A DNA stretch of 20,216 nucleotides from positions 1 through 20,216 of the IMG/VR virus record IMGVR_UViG_3300044987_002817. The stretch is one strand, 5' to 3'. The position numbers were made by a program, and so were the translations under genes. Source of the DNA: a virus. The notes beneath the pieces were generated by a model, which saw only the letters and a list, made by a program, of their open reading frames with translations, made no database searches and was not told the origin of the DNA. Of this stretch, positions 5,619 through 12,260 are shown piece after piece; positions within the stretch are counted from its first letter, which is position 1; every line of letters begins with the position of its first letter.

Positions 5619-7271
5619 ATGACAAGAGAAAAATACTATTGGTTGAACGAAGACTCCGTTAAATTTTTGGAGAAGGGATATTTGAAAGAGGGGCAGACTC
5701 CTTTGGAGAGAATTAAAGAGATTGCTGATGCCGCCGAAAAAATCTTGGGTGTTGATGGATTTTCCGATAAATTCGAGGATTATATGTCCAAGGGTTATTA
5801 TAGTTTGGCAACTCCCGTTTGGATGAATTTTGGGAATAAACGTGGATTGGGTATTTCATGTTTCAATTCACACGTTTCTGATAGTATTGAAGATTTCCTC
5901 TTCAAACAAGCAGAAGTGGGGATGATGACGAAAGTTGGTGGGGGATGTTCTGGTTATTTTGGGGATATTCGTCCTCGCGGTTCTAAAATCACTGGTGGTG
6001 GAATTGCTGAAGGTGCAGCGCGTTGTATGGAATTATTTGATACTGTAACAAGTATCGTTAGTCAAGGAAGCGCACGTAGAGGACACTTTGCTGCATATTT
6101 ACCAATTGATCATGATGACTTTGATGAATTTATCAAAATTAGATCGGAAGGTAATACCATCCAAGAAATGTCAATTGGTGTATGTGTTTCTGATGAATGG
6201 ATGCAATCAATGGTTGAAGGTGATAAGGAAAAAAGACGTAGATGGTCTGCTGTTATCAAAAAACGTTCTGAAACTGGTTATCCGTATGTATTTTTCACTG
6301 ATAATGCAAACAATCAGAAACCACAAGTTTATAAAGATAAAGATTATAAAATCAATAGTTCCAACATGTGTACTGAAATTTTTCTCCCTTCAACCAGAGA
6401 AGAATCGTTCGTGTGCTGTTTATCGTCGTTGAACCTGCTTTGGTGGGATGAAATCAAAGATACTGATGCTGTCGAAACGCTGATTATGTTCCTTGACGCT
6501 GTGATGAGCGAATTCATCGAAAAAACCGCAGATATTAGATTGATGGAAGCTGCTCATAGATTTGCCAAGAATCATCGGGCATTAGGTATGGGAGTTCTGG
6601 GTTATCACAATTACCTCCAATCCAAGATGATCGCTTGGGAAAGTATGGATGCACATTTCGAGAATATTGAAATCTTTTCCAAGATTCGTGAACGTGCTGA
6701 TAAGGCAACGGAAGAATTGGCTCAAATGTTCGGGGAACCGGAAGTCCTAAAAGGATATGGAAGACGGAATACTACAACGTTGGCTGTGGCTCCAACAACT
6801 TCAAGCAGTTTTATTTTGGGGCAAGTCTCTCCATCCATCGAACCTCTCAATTCCAACTACTTTGTAAAGAATTTGGCAAAAGGTAAATTCACATATAAAA
6901 ATCCACATCTCATTGAATTATTGAAATCTAAAGATAAAAATACCAAGGATGTTTGGAAAGATATTTTGGCGCATGGGGGGAGTGTTCAACATCTAGATTT
7001 CTTAACCCAAGAAGAGAAAGATGTGTTTAAGACGTTTGCAGAAATTTCCCAACGAGAAATCGTTGTTCATGCTGCTCAACGGGGTCAATATCTAGATCAA
7101 GGACAATCGCTAAACCTAATGATTCCAGCGGGAACCAAACCAAAGGAAATTAATCAGCTTATGATCTTCGCTTGGGAACAGGGGATTAAATCTTTATATT
7201 ACAGTCGCAGTTCAAATCCTTCCCAAGATTTGGCGAGATCGATCATGAATTGTAAGTCCTGTGAAGGTTAG
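5619..7271 (+). CDS. nrdA: Ribonucleotide reductase class I large subunit NrdA, short form
   Basis: This is the catalytic subunit, which reduces NDPs in the cytoplasm. Active-site parts are complete: C81 (GISCFNS), the NxCxE motif with N249, C251 and E253, the second redox Cys at C266 (CCLSSLNL), the tyrosine relay Y527-Y528 (KSLYYSRS), and a C-terminal CxxC (C545, C548) for re-reduction. At 550 residues it is about 200 shorter than E. coli NrdA. It begins directly at the R1 helical domain, so the N-terminal ATP-cone that senses dATP is missing. The product would be expected to escape dATP shutdown. Its TAG stop overlaps the TAA of the convergent spike gene (TTAG at 7268-7271). Confidence 0.95.
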   Translation: MTREKYYWLNEDSVKFLEKGYLKEGQTPLERIKEIADAAEKILGVDGFSDKFEDYMSKGYYSLATPVWMNFGNKRGLGISCFNSHVSDSIEDFLFKQAEVGMMTKVGGGCSGYFGDIRPRGSKITGGGIAEGAARCMELFDTVTSIVSQGSARRGHFAAYLPIDHDDFDEFIKIRSEGNTIQEMSIGVCVSDEWMQSMVEGDKEKRRRWSAVIKKRSETGYPYVFFTDNANNQKPQVYKDKDYKINSSNMCTEIFLPSTREESFVCCLSSLNLLWWDEIKDTDAVETLIMFLDAVMSEFIEKTADIRLMEAAHRFAKNHRALGMGVLGYHNYLQSKMIAWESMDAHFENIEIFSKIRERADKATEELAQMFGEPEVLKGYGRRNTTTLAVAPTTSSSFILGQVSPSIEPLNSNYFVKNLAKGKFTYKNPHLIELLKSKDKNTKDVWKDILAHGGSVQHLDFLTQEEKDVFKTFAEISQREIVVHAAQRGQYLDQGQSLNLMIPAGTKPKEINQLMIFAWEQGIKSLYYSRSSNPSQDLARSIMNCKSCEG

Positions 7272-8860
7272 CCCTTTTGCGGTTTCTTCTTCTCATGCAT
7301 CTGAGGATACGCTTGGGCAATCGAATTGTGGACATTGATACCGTTCTTGTGGGCATCCTTCCGAACGTCCTCATTGGCTTCCATAAGTTTCAACGGTAGG
7401 TTGTTGAAGTGGTGGCTATGGGGATACGTCACAATCAGGTCATCGGCGGCTCTGGCATACACGGGATAATACTCTCCTGCAATTTCGCAGTCCCCAATAT
7501 ACAAGCTGCGATCAGTGGTTGTGGCGAACCTGCCGGAAACCAGCGTATTTTCCGTCTGCTGCACCTCCAGCGGGGCAGTAACGCCTTGGAGGTATGTCTG
7601 ACCCTCCACGGCAAGACCACCCCCCACAATTAAGTTATTTTTAACTCCAAGGGATGATTCGATATAAACCTGCCTGTTCGTGCGGAGAACGATGGTTTTC
7701 ATGGATTGCAATTCAATTGCGTTCTCCGATCCAATGTGGACACCATGGGAAGCATTAATATTTATTTTTTTGAATCCGGCTTTTAAAGTGGCTCCCCCCA
7801 ATTCGGTGGCTCCCGTGGTCTTCAGGGAAATGCCACCGGAACCGACGATACGGTTGTAGGAATTGCCCACAATCTTAGTGTCCTGTCCACAAGGGAAATT
7901 GGAAGAATTATCTATTTCTTCCACATGGGGAATGTAATCATGGTTTTTATATACACCCGTATCACCAACCAACATTTCAAATGGTTGACTTCTCCCTTTT
8001 TCATCAATGCGAACCGATGGGTAATCATTGAAAATCGCTCCCACCGTTTCAATTTTGTTTCTCTTGACGATGATATGTTCATCCCCCCCATCACCCATCT
8101 TCTCTTCAATGGGAGTGAGTTCTTCCTGAATTGCCAATACAGCATCAGCAATGTTTTGGGCATCCTCTTCCGGCTCCCATTCCCCGTTCTCCGTAGCTGC
8201 TGATTTATTTGCTCCAAATTCCAAAACACCGGGAGCTTTCGATCCTTGCTCTCCCGCACTCTTGGAAATATCCTCCTCTTTTATATCTTTTTCTTCCGCT
8301 GGTTTGGTCTTGCCACGGTCAGGAACGGGGGAATAATCAGTAACTTCATCTGTAGATGATAATCTTCGGGGTAATTTTATATACCCCCCGAACTTATTCT
8401 CGACAACATAGACCTTGGAACCGATCACCGGATTGTCCGCACGTTCTCCTTCCAAATCAGTATCCACACCATTCGGGCCGGATACTCCTCCCCGTTTGAT
8501 TTTGAATTTGGAATTTACCAATGCCACCGAATTAAAAGTGTCTTTCCATTGCTGGTAAGCATCAAATTCCTCGTCTTTCAGGAACCCCTTGAAATCATAT
8601 CTGGTATTTCCCACACGATTGGTCTGAACGCCTTTTACGAATTTATTATCATCATTCAGAACAGTCTCAAAATTATCATTGATGACATGGGTTTGCTTGT
8701 TGTTAGTGGCAAGTTCTGAATTGACCAGATTGTTCATCAGAACATTGCTTCCCGATCTTTGGGAAAGCTGAATGCTCTCCTGATCGGTTGTGTTTGTAAT
8801 CACCAAAGAGCCACCCCTTTGGTTTAGTATCGTCCTATTTCTGTAAATTTTATCGGCCAT
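7268..8860 (-). CDS. Baseplate central spike / tail-tip structural protein
   Basis: This 530-residue protein starts at ATG 8860 (MADKIYRN), 2 nt after the stop of the OB-fold hub gene, so the two are coupled. The N-terminal 120 residues are Asn/Gln/Thr-rich. The middle is a charged, disordered linker (around 180-250). Residues about 340-430 show repeated short beta strands split by glycines (GGISLKTTG, GGATLKAG, KININASHGVHIGS, GGLAVEGQTYL), typical of trimeric beta-helix spikes such as the T4 gp5 C-terminus. A HSHH motif near residue 481 could bind a metal ion. No lysozyme domain is seen. The family is inferred from context and repeat style. An adhesin-like tail protein is the alternative. 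Confidence 0.65.
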   Translation of the reverse strand: MADKIYRNRTILNQRGGSLVITNTTDQESIQLSQRSGSNVLMNNLVNSELATNNKQTHVINDNFETVLNDDNKFVKGVQTNRVGNTRYDFKGFLKDEEFDAYQQWKDTFNSVALVNSKFKIKRGGVSGPNGVDTDLEGERADNPVIGSKVYVVENKFGGYIKLPRRLSSTDEVTDYSPVPDRGKTKPAEEKDIKEEDISKSAGEQGSKAPGVLEFGANKSAATENGEWEPEEDAQNIADAVLAIQEELTPIEEKMGDGGDEHIIVKRNKIETVGAIFNDYPSVRIDEKGRSQPFEMLVGDTGVYKNHDYIPHVEEIDNSSNFPCGQDTKIVGNSYNRIVGSGGISLKTTGATELGGATLKAGFKKININASHGVHIGSENAIELQSMKTIVLRTNRQVYIESSLGVKNNLIVGGGLAVEGQTYLQGVTAPLEVQQTENTLVSGRFATTTDRSLYIGDCEIAGEYYPVYARAADDLIVTYPHSHHFNNLPLKLMEANEDVRKDAHKNGINVHNSIAQAYPQMHEKKKPQKG

Positions 8861-8862
8861 AA

Positions 8863-9588
8863 TCAATTCTCAAAATCGTTTGGATAATAAGGGGAAATTT
8901 TATTATCATTGTCGGTTCTATTTATCAGTGTCAGTCCACGGAAATCCTGCGACACTCCAAAGTAAATGGGAAAGTTTAAATCTCCCAGATAATGGAACAC
9001 CCAAACCTTGGAACCCACTTCGGGAATACCGAACATTCCCTTGGATTTGTTTGTGAAATTATTCGATTTATATCCAAAAGCATAGGGATTGCATTTGACA
9101 GCGAAAACATCAAGAGGATTGGCAAACGCATCGGATACCATGGTATCCATGTTTTCATATAAAAATGAAGGGGAGAACGATCCCCCGCTTAAAGTTGGGA
9201 CTTCAGTATTATTATTTTCGTAAGTCTCCGAATAGTTACTGTCCGTTATAACAGCCAAACCATCCCCATCCTGTTTGAAGTATCGTCCATTACCGGATTC
9301 TCCCATCAGAGGATAACACGGTTCCGCCCATGGAATGTGTTTGGAAATCTCTTCGTAAATCTTGATATCAACCCAAGTGTCTTCGGGGTTGTTGAGTCCG
9401 GGTCTTTGAATATTCATTTCCTCATATTTCTCAAACCATTCCTCAAAAGGTTGGTTGGATAATTCGGGAATGAATATCTTAACCCGATTCATTTTCAGGG
9501 GATCGTTGTTCTTGACCACAATTCCACGGTAGAACGATTCGTCGTTCCTTTTCGCCTCATTGCCCGCCCCTGATCCACGAATAAACAC
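8863..9588 (-). CDS. Baseplate hub protein with gp5-type OB-fold
   Basis: This 241-residue protein has an N-terminal OB-fold like T4 gp5 and P2 gpV: FYRGIVVKNNDPLKMNRVKIFIPEL (19-43). The closing strands are GIPEVGSKVWVFHYLGDLNFPIYFGV (187-212). This domain sits at the centre of the baseplate, linking the tube to the spike. The start is a GTG at 9588, exactly 5 nt after TTAAGTA. No ATG exists upstream in frame before the motif. The lysozyme and beta-helix parts of T4 gp5 are absent, and the helix-like part is carried by the next gene, so this looks like a split hub-spike system. Confidence 0.75.
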   Translation of the reverse strand: MFIRGSGAGNEAKRNDESFYRGIVVKNNDPLKMNRVKIFIPELSNQPFEEWFEKYEEMNIQRPGLNNPEDTWVDIKIYEEISKHIPWAEPCYPLMGESGNGRYFKQDGDGLAVITDSNYSETYENNNTEVPTLSGGSFSPSFLYENMDTMVSDAFANPLDVFAVKCNPYAFGYKSNNFTNKSKGMFGIPEVGSKVWVFHYLGDLNFPIYFGVSQDFRGLTLINRTDNDNKISPYYPNDFEN

Positions 9589-9593
9589 AACAA

Positions 9594-9600
9594 TACTTAA
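9594..9600 (-). promoter_or_regulatory. Late-promoter-like motif TTAAGTA before the OB-fold hub gene
   Basis: Reading leftward, TTAAGTA, 5 nt (TTGTT), then GTG at 9588, in the 21-nt gap after the neck-protein gene. Confidence 0.6.
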
Positions 9601-9609
9601 TAAGGTATC

Positions 9610-10749
9610 TCACATCACGAGCATCAAGGGAGGGTCCGTTGAGAATCCACCTTCAATTAAGAATTGTTCCAATTCTTTTTTCGCTTCCAATCCTTCCGAA
9701 AGAATGCTGGAACCATCAATGGAACCACCTCCGGGTAAAGTAACACCGGATATCTTAGTGAGTATCCGTCCCCACATGATCTTAGACATGGCGGTGGCGT
9801 ATTCCAAAATCCACTTCTCCTTGATCAAATCTCTTAAAGGTTTTTCCACGTAGCAAGTGAGCAAGCCAAAAAATTGAGTGTTTTTCGGTTGAGGTATTAA
9901 ACGGAGATATTGTGTTCTTGCATCAAAATAGATGTCCCGACGAGTAGCAAACATTTTTTCGCGGGTATCAATCCAATCCTTGACGGTGTGCCAAGATAGA
10001 ATATCAAATCCATAGTTACCCAGCGAATAAGCGTGATAACTTTGTTGAGCCATGGTTTGTTCCACGGAAAACAATGTGTTTACACCTGTGGAAGAACCTT
10101 CCTCAAAAGAAATAACATCAACTACTTTGCGGTAATCCATGACATCATAATCAAACATATTATTGAATGTGTTCACATCATCCTGTTGTTCACACTGTAT
10201 CGTGAACGGTTTTTGATAGGATTGTTGGAACAGCACACTCAAACCAGCATTGAATCCCACTAGAAGATCGTAAGTAGTTTGGTCAATAATTTGCATGGAA
10301 GTAATGCCATCGGAAGGAACCACTCCGCTTAATGCTGAAGAAGCTGTGAAATATGCGCTGGGAATTGTGGAAAGGGAAACATATAAAGGAGTTGGGAGAG
10401 TCACTTCATAATCCGGTTGTGGTCCGGTTCTCTTATCATTGAGCTTTTCCGATGGTGTGTATCCCGAATTGGCAACTGTGAAAAGATGATCCAATCGTAA
10501 GCCTTTGTTACCCTCATACAATCGGCTGTCAAAAATAAGATATTCTTTAGTGTAACCACTATATACTGTATAGAAGTCAACCGCCATTGATATGGCTTCG
10601 TGTAACTGATCGTAATGTAACTCCACATTAATCATGGGATGTCCCAAGGTTCTCAGAATCCTCTCTCCCAAACGCTGGTAACACTCAATCTTGGAATTGA
10701 GATTGGTGGACATGAAAGCGGAAATTGGTTCAACTTGGCATAAGCTCAT
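9610..10749 (-). CDS. gp13-like neck / head-completion protein
   Basis: This 379-residue virion protein has two stretches resembling T4 gp13. The first is an N-terminal RTLGHPMINVELHYDQLHEA, as in gp13 LGAPIINVEL. The second is a C-terminal helix-loop with WILEYATAMSKIMWG followed by TLPGGGSIDGSSIL and an acidic helix, as in gp13 YATAL..LPGGVTIDG. gp13 helps form the neck that joins the filled head to the tail. The match is from memory of the family and the middle is not conserved. The longer frame starts at 10806, but ATG 10749 (MSLCQVEP) sits 5 nt after TTAAATA and is preferred; the extension would also overlap the divergent gene at 10778. Confidence 0.65.
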   Translation of the reverse strand: MSLCQVEPISAFMSTNLNSKIECYQRLGERILRTLGHPMINVELHYDQLHEAISMAVDFYTVYSGYTKEYLIFDSRLYEGNKGLRLDHLFTVANSGYTPSEKLNDKRTGPQPDYEVTLPTPLYVSLSTIPSAYFTASSALSGVVPSDGITSMQIIDQTTYDLLVGFNAGLSVLFQQSYQKPFTIQCEQQDDVNTFNNMFDYDVMDYRKVVDVISFEEGSSTGVNTLFSVEQTMAQQSYHAYSLGNYGFDILSWHTVKDWIDTREKMFATRRDIYFDARTQYLRLIPQPKNTQFFGLLTCYVEKPLRDLIKEKWILEYATAMSKIMWGRILTKISGVTLPGGGSIDGSSILSEGLEAKKELEQFLIEGGFSTDPPLMLVM

Positions 10750-10754
10750 AATCT

Positions 10755-10761
10755 TATTTAA
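10755..10761 (-). promoter_or_regulatory. Late-promoter-like motif TTAAATA before the neck gene
   Basis: Reading leftward, TTAAATA, 5 nt (AGATT), then ATG at 10749. It is back to back with the rightward motif at 10766, only 4 bp away. Confidence 0.65.
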
Positions 10762-10765
10762 TCTG

Positions 10766-10772
10766 TTAAGTA
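10766..10772 (+). promoter_or_regulatory. Late-promoter-like motif TTAAGTA before the NNG-repeat gene
   Basis: TTAAGTA, 5 nt (TTATT), then ATG at 10778. It is the rightward half of the divergent pair. Confidence 0.65.
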
Positions 10773-10777
10773 TTATT

Positions 10778-11074
10778 ATGTCCTTTGAATCAAACAACGG
10801 TTCCATTTATTACGAATTATCCTGCGGCATCCCCACCGTTTCAGGTTGGAATGCTAATACCAACAACGGTTCCGCGTATTATTACCTATCTGCCAACGAT
10901 TTCATCCTCTGGGGGCAGGACACCACTTACATCCACCCATCGTCCAATAATGGGAGTCAATTCTACTTCTATGACTGTGATAGACCCACTGATTCGGGTT
11001 GGAATGCTGAAGAAAACAATGGAACAAAATATTATTATAATTCCGCGTTCAACTGTGTGAGCTTTTGTGATTAA
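10778..11074 (+). CDS. NNG(S/T)xYY-repeat protein, unknown function
   Basis: This 98-residue protein is built almost wholly of four imperfect repeats beginning NNGS or NNGT and followed by aromatic pairs: NNGSIYY (6-12), NNGSAYYY (29-36), NNGSQFYF (57-64) and NNGTKYYY (80-87), spaced 23, 28 and 23 residues apart. Two repeats are preceded by SGWNA. The GW..NG..YY rhythm recalls choline/cell-wall-binding type 1 repeats, though it is not a clear match. There are Cys at 16, 67, 93 and 97. There is no signal peptide or membrane segment. The longer frame from 10691 is rejected because the ATG at 10778 follows TTAAGTA by 5 nt. It is a rightward gene among leftward virion genes. Confidence 0.7.
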   Translation: MSFESNNGSIYYELSCGIPTVSGWNANTNNGSAYYYLSANDFILWGQDTTYIHPSSNNGSQFYFYDCDRPTDSGWNAEENNGTKYYYNSAFNCVSFCD

Positions 11075-11079
11075 CTTTC

Positions 11080-11086
11080 ATAAATA
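11080..11086 (+). promoter_or_regulatory. Late-promoter-like motif ATAAATA before the PAS gene
   Basis: ATAAATA, 5 nt (ATATT), then ATG at 11092. This one is nearly identical to the T4 late box TATAAATA, with CA in place of T before it. Confidence 0.65.
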
Positions 11087-11091
11087 ATATT

Positions 11092-11766
11092 ATGGATTTT
11101 TACGATTTTGTTCAACAACACGCCAATTTTATAAAAATTATTCTAGGGGCGATTGGTGCCATTATATTGACTTGGAAACAACTCAGGACTTTTATTGTCG
11201 AAAAATATAAGGAACGTCAGGAATATATTAAATCTCGGAATTCCATACCAGAATCTTTAAAAAATATTCAAGGAACTGTGTCAAATATTGATGATCGTTT
11301 AAAAAATGTTGAATATGAAATATCCCCGAATGGTGGGGGTTCCATGCGGGATTCTGTGAAAATAATCAAAGCTGAAATAGAGGCTATGTTTTGGCTCAAT
11401 CCCAAACCATCGTTTAGAGTTACCTCCAAAGGTCTTAATATTATGGTGAATGAAGCATATTGTAATCTGTGTGCAACATCATCAGAAGAATTGCTTAGAT
11501 TAAATTGGAAAAATTTCGTGGAAGACGAACATCAACTTGATGATTACATGCGTAGATGGGAGGATTCAACCGATGTATTTTCACAGTTTTCTGGTAAATT
11601 AAAATTTAAAAACTCCAAAGGCGAATATATGGGCGAGTGGATTGTGAAAGTCCGTCCTTTGGGGGCAATCGATTCGGGAAACGATTTCCTGTGGCATGGG
11701 ACAATTTATCCTTTTGACCAGAAATCGAAAGAATATGCCAAGACTTATGGCATTCCTTTAAATTAA
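11092..11766 (+). CDS. Membrane-anchored coiled-coil PAS-domain protein
   Basis: This 224-residue protein has one N-terminal membrane helix (about 12-27, NFIKIILGAIGAIILT) followed by a basic segment. Then come a coiled coil (about 38-76) with an NGGGSMRDSV turn and a PAS-like domain (about 97-207). PAS features are the NEAYCNLCATSSEELLRLNW helix pair, the VEDEH..DDYMRRWED segment, the strand FSGKLKFKNSKGEYMGEWIVKVRPLG and a final HGTIYP strand. PAS domains bind small ligands or partners and act as sensors. No kinase, cyclase or other output domain follows, so any signal must go through the coiled coil or membrane part. The function in the phage is unknown; a lysis-timing or host-state sensor is conceivable. 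Confidence 0.75.
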   Translation: MDFYDFVQQHANFIKIILGAIGAIILTWKQLRTFIVEKYKERQEYIKSRNSIPESLKNIQGTVSNIDDRLKNVEYEISPNGGGSMRDSVKIIKAEIEAMFWLNPKPSFRVTSKGLNIMVNEAYCNLCATSSEELLRLNWKNFVEDEHQLDDYMRRWEDSTDVFSQFSGKLKFKNSKGEYMGEWIVKVRPLGAIDSGNDFLWHGTIYPFDQKSKEYAKTYGIPLN

Positions 11767-11767
11767 A

Positions 11768-12187
11768 CTACTGTATATCCGACACATCCAATACTTTCAA
11801 AGATTGTTTCATCAAAATAGCTGCAATAATTCGATGATACCCATCCAAAGCCGTGTTATTATTAATGACGATTGGGTTATCGTGTAATTCATTTAAATTT
11901 TTCTTGTAATGATTTACGATTTGCTTCTGATCCCTATCAGCAAAATCTTTATATGCTTGAAATACCGTGGTATCATCTTTATATGTCGTCAATTTCAACA
12001 ATTGATCTGGTGATAGTGTTTTGATCGGAATTTGGATATCCCCTATTTCGGGGTCAACAGCACTATAAAGTGCCTCGTTTTCAGGAACATCATATTCAAT
12101 ATCACCATAAATATCGTTCAGAGACATGGTATGGTTTTCCATACTTTCATATAATAGTGCTAGATTTTTGAAGTCGTGGGAAGTCAT
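11768..12187 (-). CDS. Small protein with ParB-like nuclease fold motif
   Basis: This 139-residue protein has a C-terminal stretch NPIVINNNTALDGYHRIIAAIL (104-125) that fits the ParB/sulfiredoxin pattern of a short strand pair, then DGxHRxxAA. Earlier IQIPIKTLSPDQLLKL (51-66) suits the preceding strand-helix. ParB-like folds include CTPases, nucleases and kinases, so the activity is open. The N-terminus MTSHDFKNLALLYESM resembles the short N-terminal tags common on phage head-packaged proteins, but that link is speculative. It starts 5 nt after TTAAATA. It lies leftward of the portal, separated from it by the rightward HNH gene. Confidence 0.6.
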   Translation of the reverse strand: MTSHDFKNLALLYESMENHTMSLNDIYGDIEYDVPENEALYSAVDPEIGDIQIPIKTLSPDQLLKLTTYKDDTTVFQAYKDFADRDQKQIVNHYKKNLNELHDNPIVINNNTALDGYHRIIAAILMKQSLKVLDVSDIQ

Positions 12188-12192
12188 GATAA

Positions 12193-12199
12193 TATTTAA
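12193..12199 (-). promoter_or_regulatory. Late-promoter-like motif TTAAATA before the ParB-like gene
   Basis: Reading leftward, TTAAATA, 5 nt (TTATC), then ATG at 12187. Confidence 0.65.
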
Positions 12200-12248
12200 T
12201 TTGATGGTGATTTATCACAATTTTTTCTTTCCAGTTTGATCCGTTTAG

Positions 12249-12255
12249 TTAAATA
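12249..12255 (+). promoter_or_regulatory. Late-promoter-like motif TTAAATA before HNH gene 2
   Basis: TTAAATA, 5 nt (TTAAT), then ATG at 12261. The mobile endonuclease gene thus carries its own phage-type promoter. Confidence 0.65.
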
Positions 12256-12260
12256 TTAAT

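Noticed and set aside
7409-8336. Several open frames in both directions inside the spike gene
   Set aside because: They are shadows of a long, relatively GC-richer coding region and have no start motif or recognisable domain.
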